In this document: in pieces, positions 56,421 through 64,000 of the stretch
How the letters are laid out: each line of letters opens with the position of its first letter
Position numbering within the stretch: the stretch's first letter is position 1
Assembly (NCBI RefSeq): GCF_000023905.1
Contig: NC_013192.1
Span: forward strand, 2,356,001-2,420,000
Origin: Leptotrichia buccalis C-1013-b
GTDB taxonomy: Bacteria; Fusobacteriota; Fusobacteriia; Fusobacteriales; Leptotrichiaceae
Direction of reading: 5' to 3'
DNA: 64,000 nt
The notes under the pieces: model-generated
The model's database searches: none
What the model was told of the DNA's origin: nothing
The model's input: the letters and a program-made list of their open reading frames with translations, nothing else
Translations under genes and position numbers: made by a program

Positions 56421-57417
56421 ATATAAATTTAGAATTTCAAAACTAGATAGACTTAACAAAACTCTGAGAAAAAAACCTTATAAATATATTTATAAGGAAA
56501 TGATGCCAAAAAAATTGTTTAATAAGATTCAAAATAAAACTTATTTTAAGACTCAAAAAATGGTTGGAGAAGATTGGGACAGAGTATTAAAAGAATATTT
56601 TACAAATAAAATTGAAACTGAACAAATTAAGCCAAAAAAAACATTTAATAATGAAAAAATTATATGGCAGTTCTGGGGACAAGGATGGGACTTTGAAAAA
56701 TTGCCTGATGTTGTAAAAATAAGCTATAAATCTGTAGAAAAATATAAAAAAGATTATGAAATAATACATTTGGATATGAACAACATAAATGATTATCTGG
56801 AAATTCCAGCATATATTTTGAAAAAAGTTGAAAATAAAAAAATGGGATTTGCTCATTTTACAGATATAATAAGACTTGCCCTATTGTATAATTATGGCGG
56901 AGTCTGGATAGATGCAACAATATTATTGACAGATTATTTACCGCAGGAATATTTTGAAATGGATTACTTTATGTTTCAAAGAGATGATAATTTGGAAAAT
57001 AAAAAAGATTGGGAAGATTATGATGACTTTTACTTTTCATGGAATAATGAAATGAAAGTTAGAGTTTTAAACAGTATCATTTTCGCAAAAAAAAATAACG
57101 AAATAATAAAAACACTGCTGGATATGCTGCTAATATTCTGGGAACACAATGATTTAGTTCCAAATTATTTTTTCTTTCAAGTTTTGTACACTGAATTAAT
57201 CGAAAATTATTATAAAAAGAAACAATGTAAAATCGTATCAGATACTTTAACTCACGAACTTATAAGAGTCTGGTTTGATAAATTTTCTCAAGAAAAATTA
57301 GACGAAATAACAAAAAGAAACAATGTTCATAAACTTACATATAAGATAGACAGTGGAAAAAGAGATACAAAAGGGACATTTTTAGATTATTTTAAAAAAA
57401 TGTATGATATAAAATAA
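56413..57417 (+). CDS. Capsular-polysaccharide-type glycosyltransferase (GT32-like)
   Basis: The 334-residue enzyme shows KIIWQFWGQGWDFEKLPDVV, HFTDIIRLALLYNYGGVWIDATILL with the DxD-type metal site (WIDAT), typical of the Caps_synth/TcdA-like sugar transferases. A basic N-terminal 60 residues precede the fold. It has no membrane segment and should act at the cytoplasmic face on a growing glycan. Donor sugar is unknown. The start overlaps the ligase gene end by eight bases, so translation is probably coupled. Confidence 0.82.
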   Translation: MNKYKFRISKLDRLNKTLRKKPYKYIYKEMMPKKLFNKIQNKTYFKTQKMVGEDWDRVLKEYFTNKIETEQIKPKKTFNNEKIIWQFWGQGWDFEKLPDVVKISYKSVEKYKKDYEIIHLDMNNINDYLEIPAYILKKVENKKMGFAHFTDIIRLALLYNYGGVWIDATILLTDYLPQEYFEMDYFMFQRDDNLENKKDWEDYDDFYFSWNNEMKVRVLNSIIFAKKNNEIIKTLLDMLLIFWEHNDLVPNYFFFQVLYTELIENYYKKKQCKIVSDTLTHELIRVWFDKFSQEKLDEITKRNNVHKLTYKIDSGKRDTKGTFLDYFKKMYDIK

Positions 57418-57451
57418 TTTTTAAAAAATATAAAATATAAAAGGTGAAAAA

Positions 57452-58591
57452 ATGAAAATATTGGTGCTGCATGGACATTTAAGCATGGGCGGAGAAGAAA
57501 GAGTTCTGCTAAATGTTCTGAGAAATCTTGTAGAACTGAATTACGATGTTGATTTATTAATAACTTGGAATCATAAGGAAAATAACTTATTTGAAAATGA
57601 AATTCCAAAAAAAGTAAATTATGAATTTTTATTTGACAGTTATAACGGAAAAAATAAATTAATCAAAGAAATTTACCGAATAAAAGCCAAAACAACTTAT
57701 TTAAAAAAAATAGAAAAGAAAATAAAAAACGAAAAATACGATATTGTTATTGATTATTCTTCAAATTTATTAAAATATGATAATTTTGATATAAAGATAC
57801 CTGTTTTTGCATGGATTCATTTTTCTTTGACTTTTGGAGAAAAATTGACTTTGGAAAAAATAAAAAAATACAAAAAGCAATATAAAAAATATTCAAAAAT
57901 ATTTGCAATAACCCGCGTAATGAAAGAGGAATTTATCAATAAAGTTGGAATAGATGAAAAAAAAGTGGAACTGGTTTACAATCCAATTGATTTAAAATTA
58001 ATTGAAAAAAAAGCTGAAAATGTAGAAAAAAAATATGAAAATTATTTAAAACAGGACTACTTTTTACAAGTATCACGCCTAACACAACAGAAGCAGCCTG
58101 AACATCTAGTTGATATCTATTATAAACTAAAACAGGCTGGCATAAAGGAAAAACTTTATTTTATTGGTGATGATGAAAAAAAAGAAATAATTAAACAGAA
58201 AATAAAAGAATATAATCTGGAAGATGACATAATTTTATTAGGACAAATTGAAAATCCATACCCATTTTTTAAAAATGCAAAATTATTTGTACATACTGCA
58301 AAATATGAAGGATTACCGACTGTGCTATTAGAAAGCCTTGCTTTAGGAACACCTGTCGTGTCTTATGACTGTCCTACAGGTCCAAGAGATATATTAGGAA
58401 AAAATAGCGAATATGGGGAACTGATTTCATTAAATGATAAGGATATGTTTGTCGAAAAAGTCCTTGAACTGATGAACAGCAAGGAAAAATATGAAAAGTA
58501 TAAAAAGTTATCATTGATTAGAGCTAATGACTTTTCAATGGAAAATAACAAAGTAAAACTAAAGGAGTTAATAGAAAATATTAAAAAGTAA
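57452..58591 (+). CDS. Glycosyltransferase family 4
   Basis: This 379-residue GT-B enzyme has the N-terminal acceptor loop HLSMGGEERVLLNVLRNL, then YNPIDLKLI, LQVSRLTQQKQPEHLVDIY and the donor-binding EGLPTVLLESLALGTPVVSYDCPTGPRDIL with the Glu-x7-Glu pattern. It retains the anomeric configuration of a nucleotide-sugar donor that I cannot name. AAAGGTG precedes the ATG. It lies 34 bases after the GT32-like gene. Confidence 0.9.
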   Translation: MKILVLHGHLSMGGEERVLLNVLRNLVELNYDVDLLITWNHKENNLFENEIPKKVNYEFLFDSYNGKNKLIKEIYRIKAKTTYLKKIEKKIKNEKYDIVIDYSSNLLKYDNFDIKIPVFAWIHFSLTFGEKLTLEKIKKYKKQYKKYSKIFAITRVMKEEFINKVGIDEKKVELVYNPIDLKLIEKKAENVEKKYENYLKQDYFLQVSRLTQQKQPEHLVDIYYKLKQAGIKEKLYFIGDDEKKEIIKQKIKEYNLEDDIILLGQIENPYPFFKNAKLFVHTAKYEGLPTVLLESLALGTPVVSYDCPTGPRDILGKNSEYGELISLNDKDMFVEKVLELMNSKEKYEKYKKLSLIRANDFSMENNKVKLKELIENIKK

Positions 58592-58615
58592 TTTTCTATA
58601 AAGAAAGGTTACACA

Positions 58616-59719
58616 ATGAGTATAATAAATGGGATAAAATCTAAAATAATAATATGGCTATTTGGTTCAAAAAAAAAGCACAAAAATATTAATTTAAAGA
58701 ATATAAAATCAATTTTATTAAATCCTAAAGATTCAATTGGCGATACTTTAATGTGTTTCTGTTATGCAAGGCAACTCAGAAAAATGTATCCTGATGCAAA
58801 ATTAGGAATAGTTGTGACAGAAAGAAATATAGAATTTGCAAAATTAAACAATGAGAATGAAAAAATAATTGATACTATTGTAAAACGGAAAGATGTACTT
58901 AAAAATCGTAAAAAATGGGATATGCTGCTAGACTTTCTAAGCAAGGAAAATACAAAAAGAATGATATGGAAAAAAATACTAAGTCCAAAAATTACTATGA
59001 TTTTTGGTGAAACAAATGAAAATCATTACTATAACAGGAAAACTTTAAAAAACTATGATTTTGACTGTACTCCGCCAATAGAAACACACATTATAGATTA
59101 TCTGGTAAATTCAGAATTCGCAAAATATTTTAAGATAGAAAGAGAAAAGCCGCATATTGAACTTTTAAAAATGCACATTAACAGGATGGAAAGATTCTGG
59201 AATACTGATTTTGGAAAATCAGGGAAAAAAATAAGGATTTTTCTTCTTCCACAAGGTAGCGACAGGGAAATGAAACCTGAAGAGGTTGCTAGTTTGCTAA
59301 ATAATATTGAAAATGATAAAATTAATAAAGTAAAAATTATTATGGGAAAAACAGACGGAAGTGAAGAATATTTCAAAAAATTGAAAACTTTTTTAAACAA
59401 AGATCTAGATATTTCCCTATCTCAAACATTTAACATTAGGGAATATTTACTATTTATGGCAGCTTCCGACTTGGTAATCGGAGTTGACGGTGGTGGAATT
59501 CACATGGCTTCTTCCTTGAATAAACCATTATTAAGCTTTTATGCGAACAATAAATATAACTTATGCAGATGGTCTCCAATAACAAGTGTTGACAGCCTAC
59601 AAGTAATTTCAAAAAATGAAGGAAATCACAATCAGACATATAATTTTTCAATGTCAGAACCAATAGAATGGCTAAATTCTCAAATAAAAAAATATATAAA
59701 TATTAAATTATCTAAATAA
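58616..59719 (+). CDS. Glycosyltransferase family 9, second of three
   Basis: This 367-residue protein is of the heptosyltransferase type, more divergent than the first copy: ILLNPKDSIGDTLMCFCYARQL at the N-terminal Gly-rich loop, FLLPQGSDREMKPEEVASLL for the donor domain, and DLVIGVDGGGIHMASSLNKPLLSFY. A hydrophobic-basic N-terminus (IIIWLFGSKKKHKN) may hold it at the membrane. GAAAGG precedes the ATG. The 110 bases after it show nothing recognisable. Confidence 0.85.
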   Translation: MSIINGIKSKIIIWLFGSKKKHKNINLKNIKSILLNPKDSIGDTLMCFCYARQLRKMYPDAKLGIVVTERNIEFAKLNNENEKIIDTIVKRKDVLKNRKKWDMLLDFLSKENTKRMIWKKILSPKITMIFGETNENHYYNRKTLKNYDFDCTPPIETHIIDYLVNSEFAKYFKIEREKPHIELLKMHINRMERFWNTDFGKSGKKIRIFLLPQGSDREMKPEEVASLLNNIENDKINKVKIIMGKTDGSEEYFKKLKTFLNKDLDISLSQTFNIREYLLFMAASDLVIGVDGGGIHMASSLNKPLLSFYANNKYNLCRWSPITSVDSLQVISKNEGNHNQTYNFSMSEPIEWLNSQIKKYINIKLSK

Positions 59720-59829
59720 AAAAGAAAAAGTGACAATTCTTTTTAAATGCTTTGTAAGCAAACTATGAGGATATGCGTTCCCCCCTAAAATTAACGTAAA
59801 TAATATATCTAAATAAGGAATAAAAAATA

Positions 59830-60903
59830 ATGAAAAAAATAAATTGGAAATTTTATAGACCATATAGAGATAAGCTGGTTGATAAAAAAAATGAAGTTTT
59901 AAGCAGGATATTTGATAAAAAGAAAAAAGATATAAATTTATTGTCTTCAGAAATAAATAGAGTCTTATTTTTAAGAACTGATGGAAAAATTGGAGATTAT
60001 ATAATAAGTTCATTTATTTTTAGGGAAATTAAGAAAAATTATCCCGATATAAAAATTGATGTAATTGCTGACAAATCTTTAAAAAAATTGCTAAAATTAA
60101 ATAAAAATATAGATAATTACTATATTATTAATAGAAAACATATGAGTGACTGGAGAGCAGTTTCAAAAAAATTGAGAAAAAATGATTACACTGTCTTATT
60201 TGACTCAACAGAAGGATTAAAATACAAGCAAGTTTATTTGCTAAACAGGGTAAATGCAAAAATTAATGTTGGATATAATAAAGATGATTATAAAATATAT
60301 AACAAAAATATAAAGCAGAATAATACTTTAAAAATGACTGAAATTTACAGACAGATGCTAGAAAGTGTAAATATTAAAGTAAAAGACACTAAATATGATA
60401 TTCCAGTTTCAGAAGAATCAGAAAAAAATGTGGATGAATTTCTGAAAGAAAATAATGCAACCGAAAAAATAATCGCATTAAACTTTTTTGGAGCTTCAAG
60501 AGGCAGAAAAATAAACGAAGAAAATGCACTAATTATAATAAAAAGACTAACCGAGATGTATGATAAACACAAAATCATAATACTAGACTCTCCTAACGAC
60601 AGAGAAACAATATACAATATATTAAAAAAGGCTGACAATAAAAACGTGCTATTCTTTGAAAAATCTCAAACAATACTGGACTCAATTTCCATAATAAAAA
60701 GAAGCAATTTAACAGTGTCTCTAGATACTTCGATTTTACATATTGCCGAAGGGCTTAATAAAAAAATAATGGCTTTTTACGGACCGAAAATTAATAAAAA
60801 CAAATGGAGAATAAAAGAGGAAAACAACATACTGATTGATTATCCTGAAAATAGAATAAATGATGTGGATTTTGAAAAATTATTTGACAATTTAAAAGTT
60901 TAA
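59830..60903 (+). CDS. Glycosyltransferase family 9, third of three
   Basis: This 357-residue protein has the GT9 marks RVLFLRTDGKIGDYIISSFIF, then KIIALNFFGASRGRKINEE and NLTVSLDTSILHIAEGLNKKIMAFYGP. The Asp-Thr-Ser near the donor site (SLDTSILH) parallels NDSSPIH in the first copy and DGGGIH in the second, so the three probably differ in sugar or acceptor. TAAGGA precedes the ATG. Confidence 0.85.
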   Translation: MKKINWKFYRPYRDKLVDKKNEVLSRIFDKKKKDINLLSSEINRVLFLRTDGKIGDYIISSFIFREIKKNYPDIKIDVIADKSLKKLLKLNKNIDNYYIINRKHMSDWRAVSKKLRKNDYTVLFDSTEGLKYKQVYLLNRVNAKINVGYNKDDYKIYNKNIKQNNTLKMTEIYRQMLESVNIKVKDTKYDIPVSEESEKNVDEFLKENNATEKIIALNFFGASRGRKINEENALIIIKRLTEMYDKHKIIILDSPNDRETIYNILKKADNKNVLFFEKSQTILDSISIIKRSNLTVSLDTSILHIAEGLNKKIMAFYGPKINKNKWRIKEENNILIDYPENRINDVDFEKLFDNLKV

Positions 60904-60946
60904 AAAATATGAGTAAAATCTAAAAGATGAATTGGGAGAAGATACA

Positions 60947-62503
60947 ATGAAATTGTCCGTTGGAATAATAACTTTTAATGAAGAAAACAGGATTGGAAAA
61001 ACTTTGGATTCTGTGAGAGAAATAGCAGATGAAGTAATAGTGGTTGATAGTGAAAGTACAGATAGGACTACCGAAATTGCTCTTTCTAAAGGGGCAAGAG
61101 TTTTTGTGGAAAAATGGAAAGGATACGGACCACAAAAAAATTCTGTATTGAAAAAATGTAAAGGTGAATGGATTTTATTAATAGATGCAGATGAAGTAAT
61201 TTCACCACAGTTAAAAGAAAAAATAAAATCAATTATAAACAGTGAATCTCCTTCAGGTGATGTTTATAAAATAAAGCTCAGAAATATTGCCTTTAAAAAG
61301 GAAATAAAATTTGGTGGCTGGGATGATTATGTTATAAGGCTTTGGAAAAATGGAAAAGTAACAATAAGTGACCGTGAAGTTCACGAAAAATATAAAACTA
61401 AAAGTAAAATAAAAAAAATAAAGGAATTAATAATTCATTACACTTATGACAATATCGAAGAATTTTTAGAAAAATTAAACAGATATACTTCGCAAAGTGC
61501 TAAAGAATACATAAAAAAAGGTAAAAACGCCAGTTTTATAAAAATATACTCAAAAATGTTATTTAGATTTATAAAAATGTATATTTTACAGCTAGGCTTT
61601 CTCGATGGATATGAAGGTTACTTGCTTGCAAAATATAGCTCCATTTACACAATGACAAAATATACCAAGTTAAGAGAAGAATACTATAACAACCTAGGAA
61701 ATGACACTTCTCTCGTAATCACAACATATAATTGGCCAAAAGCTCTGGAAATCTGTTTAAACAGTGCATTAAATCAAACTGTTCCACCAAAGGAAATAAT
61801 AATCGCTGATGATGGTTCAAAACAGGAGACAGTAGATTTGGTAAAAAGATTCCAGCAAAGTTATCCACAAAGCAATATTATCCATTCTTGGCAAGAAGAC
61901 AAGGGATTTAGGGCTGGAATGTCAAGAAATAGGGCAATTAGCAAAGCAACTGGAAATTATATAATAATAATAGATGGTGATTTGGTATTAAATAGGCATT
62001 TTATTGAAGATCACATAAAAAATAGAAAAAAAGGATGTTTTATACAAGGCTCAAGAGTAATAACTTCTCCAACATCATCAAAAGAAATAATGGAAGGAAA
62101 AAAAATAAATTTCTTTGACAAGGGAATTAGAAATAAAATGAATATGGTAAGAAACGGACTTCTTTCCAAAATGACTACAAAAATTGATAGAAATTTACGT
62201 GGAATAAGATCCTGCAATATGTCTTTCTTTAAAGAAGATCTTGTAAAAGTCAATGGCTTCGAGGAAGAAATTGAAGGATGGGGAAGAGAAGACAGTGAAC
62301 TTGCAGTGAGACTGTTTAATATTGGCTGTAAAAAGAAAAAACTAAAATTTGAAGCATTAACATGCCATTTGTATCATAAGGAAAATGATAGAAGCAGACT
62401 GAAAAAAAATGACGAATATCTGGCAAATGCAATAAAAAGCAGAAAAACAAGAGCCAAGAAAGGACTGAACAGATATGGAAGACGTAACAGCAGTAATTAC
62501 TAG
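60947..62503 (+). CDS. Bifunctional GT2-GT2 glycosyltransferase
   Basis: The 518-residue protein contains two complete GT-A domains. Residues 1 to about 250 are of the WaaE/LgtF core beta-glucosyltransferase type (VGIITFNEENRIGKTLDSV, VVDSESTDRTTEIA, LLIDADEVISPQLKEKI). Residues 255-518 are a second GT2 domain (LVITTYNWPKALEICLNSAL, IADDGSKQETVDLV, IIIDGDLVLN, GWGREDSELAVRL, the last like the galactosyltransferase C-terminal ED motif). Two sugars could thus be added in turn. ATG 60947 follows GGGAGAAG; the in-frame TTG at 60932 is in that site. The next gene begins 29 bases before its stop. Confidence 0.88.
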   Translation: MKLSVGIITFNEENRIGKTLDSVREIADEVIVVDSESTDRTTEIALSKGARVFVEKWKGYGPQKNSVLKKCKGEWILLIDADEVISPQLKEKIKSIINSESPSGDVYKIKLRNIAFKKEIKFGGWDDYVIRLWKNGKVTISDREVHEKYKTKSKIKKIKELIIHYTYDNIEEFLEKLNRYTSQSAKEYIKKGKNASFIKIYSKMLFRFIKMYILQLGFLDGYEGYLLAKYSSIYTMTKYTKLREEYYNNLGNDTSLVITTYNWPKALEICLNSALNQTVPPKEIIIADDGSKQETVDLVKRFQQSYPQSNIIHSWQEDKGFRAGMSRNRAISKATGNYIIIIDGDLVLNRHFIEDHIKNRKKGCFIQGSRVITSPTSSKEIMEGKKINFFDKGIRNKMNMVRNGLLSKMTTKIDRNLRGIRSCNMSFFKEDLVKVNGFEEEIEGWGREDSELAVRLFNIGCKKKKLKFEALTCHLYHKENDRSRLKKNDEYLANAIKSRKTRAKKGLNRYGRRNSSNY

Positions 62504-63209
62504 CTGCGGAAGATTTGACCTGCTGGAAGAAACATTAGACAGTTTTTTTGAGTTTAATACTTATCCAATAAAAAAAATAATAATTACTGAAGATAGTACC
62601 GAAGGAAAAAAATTGGAAAAATTAATTTCAAAATATAAAGATAAGAAACAGAATTTTCAGCTTATAGTCAATGAAACAAGATTAGGACAGCTAAAATCAA
62701 TTGACAAAGCTTACCGTGAAATTGATACTAAATATATTTTTCATTGTGAAGATGACTGGAAATTTTTTAAGAAAGGCTTTATTGAAAAATCTATAAAACT
62801 GCTTGAAGAAGATGAAAAAATTTTAATTGTCGGACTGCGTTCCAAAAAAGATTTTCCAGAAAATTTCTTTTTTGATAAAGATTATGTTTCAAAGTCAGGC
62901 GAGCATTACTACAATGTGAAAGGGGAAATATTTACTTATAATCCAGCTTTAAGAAGAAAAAAGGATATGGATTTATTTGGACTTCATGAAAAACTGGAAA
63001 ATCAGAGATATGAAGAAGTTCTTTCAAATTTTTACAAGGAACGTGGATATAAAACAGTATTTTTTAAAGAACCAGCTGTAGAACATATTGGAAATAAAAG
63101 GCATGTTCATTTTAGCAAAAATAGAAAAAATACTGTACTTAGCTTTAAAATTGATAGGCTAATTAAAAAAATACGAGCAAAAATTTTAAAAATGAGAGGC
63201 AAAATATAA
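62475..63209 (+). CDS. Glycosyltransferase family 2
   Basis: This 244-residue GT-A enzyme shows VITSCGRFDLLEETLDSFF, IIITEDSTEGKKL, TRLGQLKSIDKAY and the metal-binding FHCEDDWKFF. The second half has HEKLENQRYEEVLSNFY and EPAVEHIGNKRHVHF, with a basic C-terminal tail. It starts inside the end of the preceding gene (29-base overlap, another frame), indicating tight coupling. Its donor and acceptor are unknown. Confidence 0.85.
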   Translation: MEDVTAVITSCGRFDLLEETLDSFFEFNTYPIKKIIITEDSTEGKKLEKLISKYKDKKQNFQLIVNETRLGQLKSIDKAYREIDTKYIFHCEDDWKFFKKGFIEKSIKLLEEDEKILIVGLRSKKDFPENFFFDKDYVSKSGEHYYNVKGEIFTYNPALRRKKDMDLFGLHEKLENQRYEEVLSNFYKERGYKTVFFKEPAVEHIGNKRHVHFSKNRKNTVLSFKIDRLIKKIRAKILKMRGKI

Positions 63210-63241
63210 TTTTTTTTAAATAAACTTTTTTCATTTTTTAG

Positions 63242-63270
63242 TTGTTATTTTTTTGTTTTTCGTATAAAAT
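63242..63270 (+). promoter_or_regulatory. Possible promoter of the deacetylase gene
   Basis: TTGTTA (63242-63247), 17 bases, TAAAAT (63265-63270). The leader of about 130 bases has no evident structure. Its presence suggests a new transcription unit after the GT2 gene. Confidence 0.45.
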
Positions 63271-63405
63271 ATAAGGGGAAACATTTATAGTTTTATAGCA
63301 ATATTATTTTAAAATCAAAGTTAAGTGATAAAATTAAACTAATTTAAAATTTGGGTTCAACTTTAAAAGAATATTACTGTGCTGTAAATTTAGAAAGAAG
63401 GAAAA

Positions 63406-64000
63406 ATGATATATACATATTTGTTTTTGACGGTTGTTTTGATATTTTTAATATTTATTATTTATAACAAAACTAGAAAAAGTTTCGTTTTATGCCTTAT
63501 GTATCACAGTGTTGACAATGAAAAAGGAAAAGGTGGAATTTTTGTTAATGAATTTGAAGAACATATAAAATGGATAAAAGATAAAAAAACTTTTAAAATG
63601 GAAGAATTAAAAAATTTAAATTATACATTGCCAAAAAATTCCATATTAATAACCTTTGATGATGGATACAAAAATAACTATACTTTAGCTTTTCCAATTT
63701 TGAAAAAATATAATATGAAAGCTACTATATTTTTGAATACAAAATTTATTGGAAAAGATGAATTTTATTTAAACTGGGATGAAATTAAGGAAATGTATGA
63801 AAGTGGACTCGTGGATTTCCAGTTGCATACCCACTCGCATCAGTTGACAATAAAAGATATTTCCGTGCTTGATTTTTACGATGAAGAAAGTTCGCCATAT
63901 TTTAAAAGAGAAAGTTATAATTTATTTTTTGAAGGAAATTATGATGAAAAAAAAGATAAGGAAAAATTATATGGATTGCCAGTATTTAAATTAAGAAGTA
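63406..64000 (+). CDS. Polysaccharide deacetylase family protein, cut by the window end
   Basis: The first 198 residues are visible. An N-terminal membrane anchor (YTYLFLTVVLIFLIFIIY) is followed by a NodB-type domain with LMYHSVDN, the metal-binding ITFDDGYKNN and the His pair in LHTHSHQ. Enzymes of this family remove N-acetyl (or O-acetyl) groups from surface polysaccharides or peptidoglycan. AGAAGGA before ATG 63406 sets the start. Its position after the LOS glycosyltransferases suggests action on the same glycan. The frame remains open at 64000. Confidence 0.85.
   Translation, partial: MIYTYLFLTVVLIFLIFIIYNKTRKSFVLCLMYHSVDNEKGKGGIFVNEFEEHIKWIKDKKTFKMEELKNLNYTLPKNSILITFDDGYKNNYTLAFPILKKYNMKATIFLNTKFIGKDEFYLNWDEIKEMYESGLVDFQLHTHSHQLTIKDISVLDFYDEESSPYFKRESYNLFFEGNYDEKKDKEKLYGLPVFKLRS

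Noticed and set aside
59720-59829. JUMPstart/ops element or promoter in the glycan locus
   Set aside because: The gap contains CCCCCC and a short A+T-rich leader, but no GGCGGTAGCGT-like motif or convincing promoter boxes.

Overview
The window is AT-rich, Gram-negative-type bacterial DNA, probably from a fusobacterium of the Leptotrichia group. This is an inference from several features together: low G+C; Lys/Glu/Ile/Asn-rich proteins; an outer membrane shown by an autotransporter, lipooligosaccharide (LOS) glycosyltransferases and an LPS-type kinase; and Firmicute-like control elements (HrcA/CIRCE heat shock control, a LicT/BglG antiterminator with RNA switches). No rRNA, tRNA, CRISPR array or complete insertion sequence was seen.

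Layout. 1-6.3 kb: a complete branched-chain amino-acid type ABC importer with two tandem binding lipoproteins, then livH, livM, livG and livF. 6.3-8.1 kb: small accessory genes (an LprI-like protein, an orphan secreted protein, a lone antitoxin). 8.2-15.7 kb: CIRCE-hrcA-grpE-dnaK, then three unrelated genes, then dnaJ. 15.9-23.6 kb: a DUF4153 membrane protein, a helix-hairpin-helix protein, an esterase, an Ogg DNA glycosylase and a subtilisin-type autotransporter with a lipoprotein signal. 23.6-27.2 kb: a four-gene unit of Sel1-repeat protein, class 1A dihydroorotate dehydrogenase, sirtuin and low-molecular-weight phosphatase.

27.2-31.8 kb (minus strand) is a beta-glucoside PTS operon built like E. 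coli bgl: promoter, RAT1/terminator 1, antiterminator, RAT2/terminator 2, EIIBCA, 6-phospho-beta-glucosidase. The antiterminator reading frame is broken at poly-A runs. One run forms an A AAA AAG slippery heptamer, and a -1 shift there restores the protein. 32-39.8 kb (minus): gatCAB, a class B penicillin-binding protein and priA. 39.9-43.7 kb (minus) is the most accessory-looking part: a second DNA methyltransferase, a 25-codon ORF, a Dam methyltransferase fused in frame to an unidentified 176-residue domain that keeps its own ribosome binding site and ATG, a zeta-like kinase overlapping a 66-residue candidate antitoxin, and a secreted orphan. The zeta C-terminus shares a 49-bp segment with the neighbouring HAD phosphatase gene. 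43.7-49.7 kb (minus): HAD phosphatase, a pseudouridine synthase, scpB, mreB and ftsK.

50-53.2 kb: uppS-cdsA-tyrS behind a strong promoter. 53.2-64 kb: a cell-surface glycan locus with an LPS-type kinase, three GT9 heptosyltransferase-like enzymes, an O-antigen ligase, GT32-, GT4- and GT2-type transferases (one a double GT2 fusion), and a polysaccharide deacetylase cut by the window end. It probably builds and ligates the LOS outer core or O-chain.
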